Origin: Pseudomonas sp. HR96
GTDB lineage: Bacteria > Pseudomonadota > Gammaproteobacteria > Pseudomonadales > Pseudomonadaceae
Direction of reading: 5' to 3'
Assembly: GCF_034059295.1 (NCBI RefSeq)
Contig: NZ_CP139141.1
Location: forward strand, 4,323,001 to 4,387,000
DNA: 64,000 nt
Part shown: one piece after another, positions 1 through 10,824 of the stretch
Numbering within the stretch: position 1 is the stretch's first letter
Layout: every line of letters starts with the position of its first letter
The notes under the pieces: model-generated
The model's database searches: none
What the model saw: only the letters and a program-made list of their open reading frames with translations
What the model was told of the DNA's origin: nothing
Position numbers and translations under genes: made by a program

Positions 1-2
1 GC

Positions 3-479
3 CGCGCCGCCCTTCGCCCGCAGCTCAAGCTCAATGAATACGGCTGGCATATGGTCGAGCACGTCGGTGACTACAGCCGCAGCGACTGGCAACCGGCCGC
101 CAGCGCCCGGCGGTTCGAATGCGGCAGCCCCAATGTGCTGGGCTGCATGGCATTGGAAGCCAGCCTGGCCTTGCTGGAAGAGGTGGGCCTGGAACAGGTC
201 GGCCAATTGATCGAGCAGCGCATTGGGTGGCTTCGCGAAGGCCTGGTGCAGATTCCCGGGGTGCGCCTGCACAGCCCGGCCGACCCCGAGCGACGCGCGG
301 GGATTCTCTCGTTCAGCATCGCCGGCCAGGACAGCCGCGAGGTCTGGCAGACCTTGATGGCTCGCCAGGTAGTGTGCATTCCGCGCGGCCCTGGCGTGCG
401 CTTTTCACCGCATTTCTATACCACTCGGGCGGTTATCGACGAAACACTGCGAATCGTCCGCGAGGTAGCGCAGCAATGA
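3..479 (+). CDS. Class V aminotransferase (PLP-dependent), 3' part only
   Basis: The reading frame is open from base 3 and ends in TGA, so the 5' part lies before the window. The visible residues include the C-terminal small domain typical of class V aminotransferases and cysteine desulfurase-like enzymes: RRFECGSPNVLGCMALEASL, then a helix-rich stretch and the terminal motif GVRFSPHFYTT, which in this family lines the active site near the phosphate and carboxylate pocket. The PLP lysine is upstream and cannot be seen, so substrate class (cysteine desulfurase, kynureninase-like or other) is not decidable. It runs toward the minus-strand tatD and is separated from it by about 220 nt that contain a terminator-like hairpin. 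Confidence 0.8.
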   Translation, partial: RAALRPQLKLNEYGWHMVEHVGDYSRSDWQPAASARRFECGSPNVLGCMALEASLALLEEVGLEQVGQLIEQRIGWLREGLVQIPGVRLHSPADPERRAGILSFSIAGQDSREVWQTLMARQVVCIPRGPGVRFSPHFYTTRAVIDETLRIVREVAQQ

Positions 480-652
480 GTGCTCAGCAGCGTCCCACGT
501 ATTCCAAATCTGTTTAAAAAACGCTCAATGACGGGTGGAATAGTGCCAGCGCTGACCAATACTTGAACTGTCGGCACGTCATACCCCCCAAATGATGTGG
601 CCGATAAGGGTGTCGACGGACCGCGCACCTTTGTATTACTCCTAATGGTCTT

Positions 653-688
653 AACCCGGATTCACCCCCCAGAACCCGGGTTTTTTTT
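653..688 (+). terminator. Intrinsic terminator-like hairpin
   Basis: AACCCGG at 653-659 pairs with CCGGGTT at 676-682, followed by an uninterrupted run of T to 688. The orientation fits termination of plus-strand transcripts, that is the aminotransferase gene ending at 479. The loop is rather large (16 nt). Confidence 0.6.
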
Positions 689-697
689 GCCCGTGAT

Positions 698-1483
698 TCA
701 GGCTGCGACGCTGGCCAACGGGAACAGGCGGCGGAAGTTGGCGGTGGTCTGCTCGGCAAAGCGCTCGTACGGCTCGCCGCGCAGCATGGCCAGATAGTCG
801 GCGACGTCGCGGACGTATTCCGGCAGGTTGGGTTTGCCCCGATGTGGAATCGGCGCCAGGTACGGCGAGTCGGTCTCGACCAGCAGGCGGTCGGCCGGTA
901 CCTGGCGCGCAACATCGCGCAAGGCATCGGCGTTGCGGAAAGTGACAATGCCCGACAGCGAGATGTAGAAGCCCAGGTCCAGCGCCGCCCGGGCCATCTC
1001 CCAGTCTTCGGTGAAGCAATGCAGCACACCGCCTTGCGGCAACTGCGCCTCGCGCAGCAGCTCCAGGGTGTCGGCACGGGCGCCGCGGGTGTGCACGATC
1101 ACCGGCTTGCCGGTTAGCTGCGCGGCCTGCAGGTGCAGGCGGAACGACGCCTGTTGGATCTCGGCAGATTCTGGCTCGTAGTGATAGTCCAGCCCGGTCT
1201 CGCCAATGGCCACGACCTTGGGATGATCGAGTTCCTCCAGTAGCCAATCCAGCGCTGGCAGCGGGCCAGGGCTGACATCCAGCGGATGGATGCCCACCGA
1301 GCAATCGACGTCGGCATAGCGGCTAGCCACCTCGCGCACCGTGGCGGCATTGTCAGCGCTGACGCCGATGCACAGGAAATGACCGACGCCTCGGGCGCGC
1401 GCTGCCGCCAGGGCAGCGTCCAGCGAACCGTCGTGCTGGGCCAGGTCCAGGCGGTCGAGATGGCAATGGGAATCTACAAGCAT
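698..1483 (-). CDS. tatD: TatD family metal-dependent DNase/hydrolase
   Basis: This 261-aa protein has the full TatD barrel. Metal ligands are visible as H6 and H8 (DSHCHLD), E95 (AIGETGLDY), H131 (VIVHTRGA), H155 (LHCFTED) and D205 (VETDSPYLAP). TatD proteins are metal-dependent 3'-5' exonucleases or related hydrolases; the exact paralog (YcfH-type) is inferred from its place after pilZ and holB. It is the last gene of the long minus-strand run that begins at yceD. Its start lies only 9 nt from the pilZ stop, so the two are probably cotranscribed. Length is normal for the family. Confidence 0.93.
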   Translation of the reverse strand: MLVDSHCHLDRLDLAQHDGSLDAALAAARARGVGHFLCIGVSADNAATVREVASRYADVDCSVGIHPLDVSPGPLPALDWLLEELDHPKVVAIGETGLDYHYEPESAEIQQASFRLHLQAAQLTGKPVIVHTRGARADTLELLREAQLPQGGVLHCFTEDWEMARAALDLGFYISLSGIVTFRNADALRDVARQVPADRLLVETDSPYLAPIPHRGKPNLPEYVRDVADYLAMLRGEPYERFAEQTTANFRRLFPLASVAA

Positions 1484-1492
1484 GGTCGGATT

Positions 1493-1858
1493 TTACATCG
1501 TGTGAGTAGGACGATCGGCCTTGAGGGCGCCCGCCAGGTAGGTTTCGATCTTGTTGCGCGCGGTGTTGTCACCGTCGTTGAACTGCACGCCGACCCCCGC
1601 CGCGCGGTTGCCCTGGGCGCCTTTTGGGGTGATCCAGGCGACCTTGCCGGCCACCGGAATCTTCTCCGGCTCGTCCATGAGGTTGAGCAGCATGAACAGT
1701 TCATCGCCCAACTTGTAGCTCTTGTTGGTCGGAATGAACAGGCCGCCGTTCTTGATGAACGGCATGTAGGCGGCGTATAGCACGGCCTTGTCCTTGATGG
1801 TCAGGGACAGGATGCCGTTGCGTGGCCCGGGACCCGGTGGGGTGGCTGGCTGATTCAT
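1493..1858 (-). CDS. pilZ: PilZ domain protein of type IV pilus biogenesis
   Basis: The 121-aa product matches PilZ itself, the founder of the PilZ family, which is required for type IV pilus assembly. I chose the ATG at 1858 because AAGGAAT precedes it; longer in-frame extensions run into holB. The protein lacks the RxxxR and (D/N)xSxxG motifs used for cyclic di-GMP binding, as is known for true PilZ, which instead acts through partner proteins. The position directly after holB matches the P. aeruginosa order. The core reads GLFIPTNKSYKLGDELFMLL and VAWITPKGAQGNRAAGVGVQ. Confidence 0.92.
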   Translation of the reverse strand: MNQPATPPGPGPRNGILSLTIKDKAVLYAAYMPFIKNGGLFIPTNKSYKLGDELFMLLNLMDEPEKIPVAGKVAWITPKGAQGNRAAGVGVQFNDGDNTARNKIETYLAGALKADRPTHTM

Positions 1859-1910
1859 TGCTATTCCTTGACTACAGCGCGCACGGTCGTGGTTGCACAG
1901 GATGCGCCTT

Positions 1911-3531
<1,621 letters not shown>

Positions 3532-4647
3532 TTATGGTTTGTCTGGTGTGGAAGGCGGCACAGCGGCCGGGGCGTCCGGCTCGGGCTGCGGCGCCGCAGG
3601 CGGCAAGGAGGCCGCCGGGGCCGGGCTGGAACGGTAGTCGGCGCGGCGCTTGAGCTGGAACTCGCGCACGGCGTTGTTGTGCGCGTTGAGATCGTCGGAG
3701 AAGACGTGGCTGCCATCGCCGCGGGCGACGAAATACAGGCTGCTGCCGGCCACCGGGTTGAGCGCGGCATGGATCGCCTCGCGCCCGACCATGGCGATCG
3801 GCGTCGGCGGCAGGCCGGCGACCACGTAGGTGTTGTACGGCGAAGCGTCACGCAGATCGGCCCGGCTGATCTTGCCGGTGTAACGCTCGCCCATGCCGTA
3901 GATGACGGTGGGGTCGGTCTGCAGCAGCATGTTGCTCTGCAGACGGCGCACGAAGACCCCGGCGATTTCGCCGCGCTCTTCGGGCAGGCCGGTTTCCTTT
4001 TCCACCAGCGAGGCCATGATCAGGGCGTGATAGGCGTCTTCATAGGGCGCATCCGGCGAGCGCTGCGCCCATTCCTTGGCCAGCACGTCGGCGAGGCGGT
4101 TGTAGGCTTGCACCAGCAACTCCTCGTCAGTCATGCCGCGCACGTATTTGTAGGTATCGGGGAAGAAGCGCCCCTCGGGAAATTCACCGGCATGGCCAAG
4201 CTTGCTCATGACCTCGCTGTCGCTGAGCCCGGCCAGGGTCTGCTTGAGTTTCTCCTGCCTGGCCAGGGCGGCGCGCACCTGATGGAAGGTCCAGCCCTCG
4301 ACCAGGGTCAGGTTGTACTGCACCACTTCGCCGCGCTGCCACTGGCCGAACAGGTCGGCCATGCTCATGCCCGGAGTGAGGCGGTACTCACCGGTATGCA
4401 GCGGTTGGCCATTGCGGTTGAAGCGCCAGTACACCCGCAACCAGAACGCATCGTCGATCAGGCCGTCTTCCTGCATGCGGTTGAACATGCCGATGGGCGT
4501 CGAACCGCTGGGCACGTCGAGCAATTGCTCGGCATCGACCCGCAGCGGCTGGGCCACCGAAGCGTGCAGTTTCCAAGCCGCGAAGCCGGCGAACAGGCAG
4601 GCCAGCAGGACCACGAGCCCCAGCAGCTGGAAGATTCTACGTCTCAA
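3532..4647 (-). CDS. mltG: Endolytic peptidoglycan transglycosylase MltG
   Basis: The 371-aa protein (YceG family) has one N-terminal membrane anchor at about residues 6-26 and a periplasmic LysM-like plus catalytic region. The catalytic glutamate motif is ASLVEKETG at residues 212-220, followed by RLQSNMLLQTDPTVIYG and the SPYNTY motif near the active cleft. MltG cleaves nascent glycan strands at the membrane and sets their length. The C-terminal tail is rich in Pro and Ala and probably disordered. The gene starts 2 nt after pabC ends. Confidence 0.95.
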   Translation of the reverse strand: MRRRIFQLLGLVVLLACLFAGFAAWKLHASVAQPLRVDAEQLLDVPSGSTPIGMFNRMQEDGLIDDAFWLRVYWRFNRNGQPLHTGEYRLTPGMSMADLFGQWQRGEVVQYNLTLVEGWTFHQVRAALARQEKLKQTLAGLSDSEVMSKLGHAGEFPEGRFFPDTYKYVRGMTDEELLVQAYNRLADVLAKEWAQRSPDAPYEDAYHALIMASLVEKETGLPEERGEIAGVFVRRLQSNMLLQTDPTVIYGMGERYTGKISRADLRDASPYNTYVVAGLPPTPIAMVGREAIHAALNPVAGSSLYFVARGDGSHVFSDDLNAHNNAVREFQLKRRADYRSSPAPAASLPPAAPQPEPDAPAAVPPSTPDKP

Positions 4648-4649
4648 TT

Positions 4650-5465
4650 TCAGGCATCCAATAGCGTACGAGCGAAAGCCTGCAGTTTACGGGTCACCGG
4701 GCCGGGCGACCAGCGAAGGTCTGTAAAACTCTGTACCGGCCAAACGCCGTAGACGCTGTTGCAGAGGAAAACCTCGGTGGCCCGGCGCAGATCCGCCGGC
4801 CACAGTTCGCCGACCACGGTCGTGATGCCCAGGGCGGGTGCCTGGGCCAGCAAGGCGCCGCGCATCACTCCGGCCACGCCACAGCGCGACAGGTCGGCCG
4901 TGCGCAGCACCCCGTCATTTACCAGGAACAGATTGCTGTACACGCCCTCGATCAGGCGTCCGCCGGTGTCCAGCATCAACCCTTCGGCAAAGGCCGGGTC
5001 GCGCCATTCGGCGCGGGCCAGTACCTGCTCCAGGCGATTGAGGTGCTTGAGCCCTGCCAGCAGCGGTTGCTCGGCCAGGCGGGTCTGACAGGGAAACAGG
5101 CGCACGCCCTGCTCGGCATGCCCTGGCGGGTATACCGGCAAAGCGCTGGCCTGAAGAATGCGCCGTGGCGGGCTGGCCGGGTCGGTCGCGTAACCGCGCG
5201 GACTGTCGCCGCGCAGGAGCATCAGCTTGAGCACGCCCTCGCCCATCAGTTCGGCGTAGCGCTGCACCTCATCGGCCAGCAGCGCCATGTCCTGCTCAAG
5301 GGCCAGGCGCTGGCAGCCACCCTGCAAGCGTTGCAGGTGGCGGTGCAGCAACAATGCCCGGCCGCCGCGCACGGCGAGGGTCTCGAACAGACCGTCGCCG
5401 TAGGCCAGGCCGCGATTGCGCAGCCCGACCGCCTCGGCAGGCTGGCCGTCGAGCCAGCTGTCCAT
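4650..5465 (-). CDS. pabC: Aminodeoxychorismate lyase
   Basis: The 271-aa PLP enzyme converts 4-amino-4-deoxychorismate to p-aminobenzoate and pyruvate in folate synthesis. Fold-type IV signatures are visible: GLAYGDGLFETL near residue 20-30, the PLP lysine K140 in LAGLKHLNRL, and IEGVYSNLF. The start was placed at the ATG that shares one base with the fabF stop (TGATG); the frame stays open far upstream inside fabF, but that extension is antisense-like low-complexity sequence. pabC between fabF and mltG is the conserved gammaproteobacterial order. Confidence 0.94.
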   Translation of the reverse strand: MDSWLDGQPAEAVGLRNRGLAYGDGLFETLAVRGGRALLLHRHLQRLQGGCQRLALEQDMALLADEVQRYAELMGEGVLKLMLLRGDSPRGYATDPASPPRRILQASALPVYPPGHAEQGVRLFPCQTRLAEQPLLAGLKHLNRLEQVLARAEWRDPAFAEGLMLDTGGRLIEGVYSNLFLVNDGVLRTADLSRCGVAGVMRGALLAQAPALGITTVVGELWPADLRRATEVFLCNSVYGVWPVQSFTDLRWSPGPVTRKLQAFARTLLDA

Positions 5466-6709
5466 CAGTCGTTGAACCGACGGAACACCAGGGAGCCGTT
5501 GGTCCCGCCAAACCCAAAGGAGTTGGACAGCACCACGTCGATCGGCATGCTGCGCGCCACGTGGGGGACGAAGTCGAGGTCGCAGCCTTCGTCCGGCTCG
5601 TCGAGGTTGATGGTCGGCGGCGCCATCTGGCTGTTGATGGCCAGCACGCTGAAAATCGCCTCCACCGCGCCCGCCGCGCCCAGCAGGTGGCCGGTCATGG
5701 ACTTGGTGGAACTGACCGCCAGCTTGTAGGCGTGCTCGCCAAACACCGTCTTGATCGCCGACACCTCTGCCATGTCGCCCGCCGAGGTGGAGGTGCCATG
5801 GGCGTTGATGTACTGCACCTGGTCCGGCTCGATGGCTGCGTCGCGCAACGCATTGGCCATGCAGCGCGCGGCGCCGGCGCCGTCTTCGGGGGGCGAGGTC
5901 ATGTGGTAGGCGTCGCCGCTGGTGCCGAAGCCGATCAGCTCGGCGTAGATGGTCGCCCCGCGGGCCCTGGCGTGTTCGAGTTCTTCGAGCACCAAGGCAC
6001 CGGCACCATCGGACAGCACGAAACCGTCGCGGCCCTTGTCCCACGGACGGCTGGCACGGGTCGGCTCGTCGTTGCGCGTGGACAGTGCCCGCGCCGCGCC
6101 GAAACCACCCATGCCCAGCCCGCAGGCGGCCATTTCGGCGCCGCCGGCGATCATCACGTCGGCTTCCCCGTAGGCGATGTTGCGCGCGGCCATGCCGATG
6201 CAGTGGGTGCCGGTGGTGCAGGCCGTGGCGATCGCGTAGTTGGGGCCCTGGACGCCCAGGTGGATCGACAGGAACCCGGAAATCATGTTGATGATGGAGC
6301 CAGGAACGAAGAATGGCGAAATCTTGCGCGGGCCGTCATCGTGCAAGGTGCGGCTGGTTTCCTCGATATTGGTCAAGCCGCCAATACCCGAGCCCATGGC
6401 CACGCCGATGCGCTCACGGTTGGCGTCGGTGACTTCCAGGCCGGCGTTGCGCACGGCCTGAAACCCGGCAGCCAGACCGTACTGAATGAACAGGTCGAGC
6501 CTGCGGGCCTCTTTGACCGACAGGTACTCTTCGACGTTGAAGCCCTTGACCGAGCCGCCAAACCGGGTGGAATAGGCCGACAGATCGGTGTGTTCGATCG
6601 GACCAATGCCGCTGCGGCCAGCCAGAATGCCCTGCCACGTGCTCGGCACATCGGTGCCCAGTGGCGACAGCATACCCATACCAGTGACCACGACGCGTCT
6701 ACGCGACAC
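5465..6709 (-). CDS. fabF: 3-oxoacyl-ACP synthase II
   Basis: The 414-aa condensing enzyme elongates acyl-ACP with malonyl-ACP. The Cys-His-His triad is C164 (ATACTTGT), H304 (NAHGTSTS) and H341 (SMTGHLLGA), with K336 beside it. I used the GTG at 6709, which has AGGAGA eight bases upstream and gives the standard 414-aa length. An in-frame ATG at 6775 would put the N-terminus inside the acpP-fabF terminator hairpin and adds 22 unlike-family residues. The stop overlaps the pabC start by one base. Confidence 0.97.
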   Translation of the reverse strand: MSRRRVVVTGMGMLSPLGTDVPSTWQGILAGRSGIGPIEHTDLSAYSTRFGGSVKGFNVEEYLSVKEARRLDLFIQYGLAAGFQAVRNAGLEVTDANRERIGVAMGSGIGGLTNIEETSRTLHDDGPRKISPFFVPGSIINMISGFLSIHLGVQGPNYAIATACTTGTHCIGMAARNIAYGEADVMIAGGAEMAACGLGMGGFGAARALSTRNDEPTRASRPWDKGRDGFVLSDGAGALVLEELEHARARGATIYAELIGFGTSGDAYHMTSPPEDGAGAARCMANALRDAAIEPDQVQYINAHGTSTSAGDMAEVSAIKTVFGEHAYKLAVSSTKSMTGHLLGAAGAVEAIFSVLAINSQMAPPTINLDEPDEGCDLDFVPHVARSMPIDVVLSNSFGFGGTNGSLVFRRFND

Positions 6710-6755
6710 AGCACTCTCCTTAATTCTATGGAAGACGCTTCGCTGCTCGTTAAAG

Positions 6756-6791
6756 AAAAAACCGCACGCCAGCAATGGCAGTGCGGTTTTT
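6756..6791 (-). terminator. Hairpin terminator or attenuator between acpP and fabF
   Basis: AAAACCGCAC-type arms at 6757-6767 and 6781-6791 form an 11-bp stem with a 13-nt loop, and on the minus strand the 3' arm runs into a U tract. It lies 30 nt after the acpP stop and about 50 nt before the fabF start. It probably ends most acpP transcripts while some polymerase reads through to fabF, pabC and beyond. Confidence 0.8.
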
Positions 6792-6820
6792 CCATGACAA
6801 GAAGCGACGATTACAAAGTG

Positions 6821-7057
6821 TTACGCCTGGTGGCTGGTAACGTAATCGATGGCGGCTTGAACAGTCGTGATCTTCTCGGCTTCTTCGTCAGGGATCTCGG
6901 TCTCGAATTCCTCTTCCAGAGCCATCACCAGCTCAACGGTGTCAAGGGAATCGGCACCCAGATCTTCTACGAAGGAAGCGCTGTTGGTCACTTCTTCTTC
7001 TTTCACGCCCAGTTGCTCGGCAACGATTTTCTTGACGCGTTCTTCGATGGTGCTCAT
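6821..7057 (-). CDS. acpP: Acyl carrier protein
   Basis: The 78-aa acidic protein carries growing acyl chains on a 4'-phosphopantetheine arm attached to S37 in the [10 protein letters not shown] motif. It is highly acidic with the four-helix ACP pattern and ends [14 protein letters not shown]. The 195-nt gap to fabG upstream contains a TATAAA element at 7110-7115 (minus strand) without a well-spaced -35 hexamer, so acpP probably has its own promoter, as expected for one of the most abundant proteins. A strong hairpin follows the gene. Confidence 0.98.
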   Translation of the reverse strand: MSTIEERVKKIVAEQLGVKEEEVTNSASFVEDLGADSLDTVELVMALEEEFETEIPDEEAEKITTVQAAIDYVTSHQA

Positions 7058-7252
7058 ACCTTGTTTTCACTCCTAATGGACATAGTCAGGCAGATGGATG
7101 GTGTGCAAGTTTATAGAAAGGCCCCCGGTTTTCAAGCCGAAAGCGCGTTCCATGTGTGACGCCTGCCATCTACCCCGAATTCGGATGCAGCTTTATAACG
7201 GATTTTTGCGCCGCTGGCGTGACATTTTTTCAATCCAGCGGTCACTTCCGCC

Positions 7253-7993
7253 TTACATATACATGCCACCGTTCACTGGGATTGTAGCCCCTGTAACGTA
7301 GCCTGCACCTTCCGACGCGAGGAAAGCGACCACTTGCGCGATCTCCTCGGCCTGGCCCAGGCGCCCCAACGGGATCTGGGTCAGCAATGCCTCACGCTGC
7401 GCTTGCGGCAGTTCGCGAGTCATGTCGGTGTCGATGAAGCCTGGCGTTACCGAGTTCACGGTGACGCCACGCACGCCGACTTCACGGGCCAATGCACGGC
7501 TGAAACCTTCCAGACCGGCCTTGGCTGCCGCATAGTTTACTTGACCACCGTTGCCCATGGCACCCACCACCGAGCCGATGCTGATGATTCGCCCCCAACG
7601 GGCCTTGGTCATGCCGCGCAGCACGCCCTTGGACAGGCGGAAAAGGCTGTTCAGGTTGGTGTCGATGACGTCGTTCCACTCATCGTCTTTCATGCGCATC
7701 ATCAGGTTATCGCGGGTGATGCCGGCATTGTTGACCAGGATCGCCGGCGCGCCGAACTGTTCCTGAATCGCCGCCAGGGCAGCGCTCACCGACGCTTCGT
7801 CACACACGTTCAGTGCCAGGCCCGTGCCGGTCACGCCGTGCTCTTTGAGGGTGGCCGCGATGCGCTCGGCACCCGCAGCGGAGGTCGCGGTACCGATCAC
7901 GGTCGCGCCCAGACGGCCCAGTTCCAGGGCGATCGCCTGGCCGATGCCACGGCTGGCGCCGGTGACCAGTGCTACTTTGCCTTGCAGACTCAT
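7253..7993 (-). CDS. fabG: 3-oxoacyl-ACP reductase
   Basis: The 246-aa short-chain dehydrogenase reduces 3-oxoacyl-ACP with NADPH. The cofactor loop TGASRGIG is at residues 11-18, NNAG at 88-91, and the catalytic Ser-Tyr-Lys is S138, Y154 and K158. The C-terminus GATIPVNGGMYM is that of FabG. It follows fabD by about 30 nt and precedes acpP by 195 nt. Being within the fab cluster it is the housekeeping FabG, not one of the many SDR paralogs. Confidence 0.97.
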   Translation of the reverse strand: MSLQGKVALVTGASRGIGQAIALELGRLGATVIGTATSAAGAERIAATLKEHGVTGTGLALNVCDEASVSAALAAIQEQFGAPAILVNNAGITRDNLMMRMKDDEWNDVIDTNLNSLFRLSKGVLRGMTKARWGRIISIGSVVGAMGNGGQVNYAAAKAGLEGFSRALAREVGVRGVTVNSVTPGFIDTDMTRELPQAQREALLTQIPLGRLGQAEEIAQVVAFLASEGAGYVTGATIPVNGGMYM

Positions 7994-8024
7994 GCAAGCT
8001 CTCCTTGGATTTGATGCCTTGAAT

Positions 8025-8963
8025 TCAAGCCTGGGCCGCCAGCGCAGCGGCGATGGCCTCAGGGGTATTGATGTTGGCGGTGCTGACGCCTTCGGCGCAG
8101 CGCTTGTTGAGCCCGGCCAGGACGGTACCCGGGCCGCACTCGACCAGACGCGTGGCGCCTTGGGCGGCCAGGCACTGAATGGTCTCGACCCAGCGCACCG
8201 GCATGTACAGCTGCGCCAGCAGGTCGCGCTTGAGGGTCTCGAGGTCGCGCACCACCTGGGCGCTGACGTTCTGCACCAGCGGGATCTGCGGCGCCTGCCA
8301 GGCGATGGCCTGCACCGACTCGGCGAAGCGTTCGGCAGCAGGCTTCATCAGCGCGCAGTGCGACGGCACGCTGACCGGCAGGGGCAGTGCCCGCTTGGCG
8401 CCACGGGCCTTGCAGGCCTCGATGGCGCGCTCGACTGCGGCCTTGCTGCCGGCGATGACCACCTGTCCGGGGGAGTTGAAATTCACCGCGCTGACGACCT
8501 CGCCGTTGGCAGCCTCGGCACAGGCGGCGATCACATCGGCGTCCTCCAGACCGAGAATGGCGGCCATGCCGCCCTGACCGGCCGGAACGGCTTCCTGCAT
8601 CAGCTGCCCGCGACGCTCCACCAGTTTGACCGCGTCAGCCAGGTTGAGGCTGCCAGCGGCCACCAACGCGCTGTATTCGCCCAGGCTATGGCCGGCCACG
8701 AAAGCTGGCGCGGCGCCGCCTTCGGCCAGCCACAGGCGCCACAGCGCCACGGAGGCGGTGAGAATCGCCGGCTGGGTCTTGTCGGTCTGATTGAGCGACT
8801 CGGCCGGACCTTCCTGGGTCAGCGCCCAGAGGTCGTAGCCCAATGCATCCGAGGCCTGCTGGAAGGTGTCGAGGACCAGCGGCTTTTGCGCGCCGAGGTC
8901 GGCAAGCATGCGCAACGACTGGGAACCTTGCCCCGGAAACACGAACGCGAGGGATGCAGACAT
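8025..8963 (-). CDS. fabD: Malonyl-CoA:ACP transacylase
   Basis: The 312-aa enzyme moves malonate from CoA to ACP. The nucleophile is S93 in GHSLGEYSAL, the N-terminus has VFPGQGSQS, and the histidine of the dyad is in VPSHCALM. It sits between plsX and fabG; there is no fabH upstream, unlike the E. coli plsX-fabH-fabD order. About 110 nt separate it from plsX. Length and motifs are normal. Confidence 0.97.
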   Translation of the reverse strand: MSASLAFVFPGQGSQSLRMLADLGAQKPLVLDTFQQASDALGYDLWALTQEGPAESLNQTDKTQPAILTASVALWRLWLAEGGAAPAFVAGHSLGEYSALVAAGSLNLADAVKLVERRGQLMQEAVPAGQGGMAAILGLEDADVIAACAEAANGEVVSAVNFNSPGQVVIAGSKAAVERAIEACKARGAKRALPLPVSVPSHCALMKPAAERFAESVQAIAWQAPQIPLVQNVSAQVVRDLETLKRDLLAQLYMPVRWVETIQCLAAQGATRLVECGPGTVLAGLNKRCAEGVSTANINTPEAIAAALAAQA

Positions 8964-9076
8964 AAAAATCAGCCCTTATTGATCTTGTCGAAAATCACCG
9001 ACGGCCTGCGCCGCCGGCGAAGAAAACTGACGATTGGATGGCCAAGGCGACCCAGTGGTCACATTTAAGCACAGCT

Positions 9077-10087
9077 TCAGGGTGCCACCGCCGGCAGCAC
9101 CTGGGCCAGCCGGCCCGGGATATTCTCGCGAATCTCGATGCAGGCGCGGTCGATGGCGCTTTGCAGGCCCTCGAGACCAGCGCCGCCGTGACTCTTGATG
9201 ACAATGCCCTGCAGACCGAGAAAGCTGGCGCCATTGTAGCGCGCCGGCGCCAGTTCGTTGCGCAGGCGACGCAACAGCGGCAGCGCCAATGCGCCGATGG
9301 CCCGGGCCATCAGCCCCCTGCTGAACAGTGCCTCGATCCGCTCGCCGATCATGCCGGCCAGGCCCTCGCTGCTCTTGAGCAGGACATTGCCGACAAACCC
9401 GTCGCACACCACCACGTCCGCTTCGCCTCGGTACAGGCCATCGCCTTCAACGAAGCCTACGTAGTGCAACGCGCTGCTGGCCTGCAACAGGCCGGCCGCC
9501 AGCTTGACCTGCTGATTGCCCTTGATGTCCTCGGTGCCGATATTCAGCAGGGCCACCCGCGGGCGCTCGATACCCTGCGCCTGGGCAACCACCGAACCCA
9601 TGAGGGCAAATTGCAGCAATTGCTCGGCGCTGCAGTCGACATTGGCGCCCAGGTCGAGCAATTGGCAGTGACCGCTACGGGTGGGAATCGCCGCGACCAT
9701 CGCCGGCCGGTCGATGCCGGGCAGAGTGTCGAGCACATGGCGCGACAGCGCCATCAAGGCGCCGGTATTACCGGCACTGACCACGGCCTGCACTTTGTCA
9801 TCACGCAGCAGCTGCAGCGCCACGCGCATCGACGAGTCGGGTTTGCCGCGCAGCGCCAGCGAAGGCTTGTCATCCATGCCGACGACTTCGCTGGCCGCAG
9901 CGATCTGCAGGCGCGAGCGAGCCTCGCCCGGGCAACCGGCGACAAGTTCAGCAAGGAGTTGAGGGTGACCGACGAGGGTCAGGTGCAGCGAGGGGTTGGC
10001 AATGAGGCGCGCAAGACAGGCCTCGACAATGAGACGGGGACCGAAGTCCCCGCCCATTGCGTCGATCGCGATGATCTGAGCGGACAA
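9077..10087 (-). CDS. plsX: Acyl-ACP:phosphate acyltransferase
   Basis: The 336-aa protein makes acyl-phosphate from acyl-ACP, the first committed step of phosphatidic acid synthesis with PlsY. The family N-terminus [13 protein letters not shown] is present, as are [13 protein letters not shown] and [14 protein letters not shown]. The gene begins 4 nt after rpmF ends, so rpmF and plsX are expected to share an mRNA, linking ribosome and membrane synthesis. The C-terminus ends with a short Ala/Pro tail. Confidence 0.96.
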   Translation of the reverse strand: MSAQIIAIDAMGGDFGPRLIVEACLARLIANPSLHLTLVGHPQLLAELVAGCPGEARSRLQIAAASEVVGMDDKPSLALRGKPDSSMRVALQLLRDDKVQAVVSAGNTGALMALSRHVLDTLPGIDRPAMVAAIPTRSGHCQLLDLGANVDCSAEQLLQFALMGSVVAQAQGIERPRVALLNIGTEDIKGNQQVKLAAGLLQASSALHYVGFVEGDGLYRGEADVVVCDGFVGNVLLKSSEGLAGMIGERIEALFSRGLMARAIGALALPLLRRLRNELAPARYNGASFLGLQGIVIKSHGGAGLEGLQSAIDRACIEIRENIPGRLAQVLPAVAP

Positions 10088-10091
10088 GAAA

Positions 10092-10274
10092 TTACTCGTC
10101 AGCGCCCTTGTCGATCACTTTACGACCACGGTATACGCCTTCTGGCGATACGTGGTGGCGCAGGTGAACTTCACCGGTGGTCTTTTCCACGGACAGGGTG
10201 CTAGCCTCGAGAGCGTCGTGCGAACGGCGCATGTCGCGGGCAGAGCGGGATTTTTTGTTCTGCTGAACAGCCAT
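10092..10274 (-). CDS. rpmF: 50S ribosomal protein L32
   Basis: The 60-aa basic protein begins [20 protein letters not shown] and is the L32 protein of the large ribosomal subunit. It has no CxxC pairs, so it is the zinc-independent form. It lies 13 nt after yceD, the usual yceD-rpmF pairing, and is preceded by TTAGGAGTTAATC-type sequence giving a good ribosome binding site. Confidence 0.97.
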
Positions 10275-10287
10275 AATTGATTAACTC

Positions 10288-10815
10288 CTAAACGTTTGGG
10301 TCACGCTTTAACTGCGCCAAAACACTGAACGGGTTGGACCGCGTTACCTCGTCCTCGCTCGGTTCGGGCTCATCTGCTCCCGCCGGCTGCTGGCATTCTT
10401 CCGGATGATGAGCAGGCACAATGGGCAAGGCGAGCAACAGCTCCTCCTCGATCAAAGCCTGCAGATCCAAAGGATCTTCGCCCAGTTCCAGCACGTCATA
10501 ACCTTTCGGTAACGACTGGGTATTCGCACCCTCCTTCACCACCGCGTAACTGCATTCGCTGTGGATCGGCAGGGTGACCAGCTCAAGACAACGCTGACAA
10601 ACCATTTTGACTTCGACGTCCAGCGAGCTGTGGATAACCACGGCTTTTCGTTCGTCTCGTTCGAAAACGAATTTGGCCTGCACCGTCCCGACGTCGTCGG
10701 AAAGCGGGTCGCAGAGTCTCTCCAAATCGGCCAAGGGCAGCGAACCTTCGAGGGTTACGCCACGATCTGCCAATTTGCGCGGGTCAACGTGAGGTGGAAT
10801 CGGGTCATTCAACAT
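10288..10815 (-). CDS. yceD: YceD/DUF177 protein, 23S rRNA accumulation factor
   Basis: The 175-aa protein belongs to the DUF177 family, linked to accumulation of 23S rRNA and always next to rpmF. It shows the conserved CQRC at the middle, the acidic stretch DPLDLQALIEEELLLALP, the EECQQP cysteine and the C-terminal NPFSVLAQLK motif. The ATG at 10815 lies only about 9 nt downstream of the -10 box of an excellent promoter, so the mRNA may be almost leaderless unless translation starts elsewhere. It heads the long fatty-acid/cell-envelope run. Confidence 0.95.
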   Translation of the reverse strand: MLNDPIPPHVDPRKLADRGVTLEGSLPLADLERLCDPLSDDVGTVQAKFVFERDERKAVVIHSSLDVEVKMVCQRCLELVTLPIHSECSYAVVKEGANTQSLPKGYDVLELGEDPLDLQALIEEELLLALPIVPAHHPEECQQPAGADEPEPSEDEVTRSNPFSVLAQLKRDPNV

Positions 10816-10824
10816 AGGCGCAGC

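Noticed and set aside
4650..6044. 464-codon version of pabC
   Set aside because: The first 193 codons are a shadow of fabF; the true start is the ATG overlapping the fabF stop.
6710..6775. In-frame ATG 22 codons upstream of fabF
   Set aside because: It lies inside the acpP-fabF hairpin and lacks a ribosome binding site, while the GTG at 6709 has AGGAGA and gives the family length.
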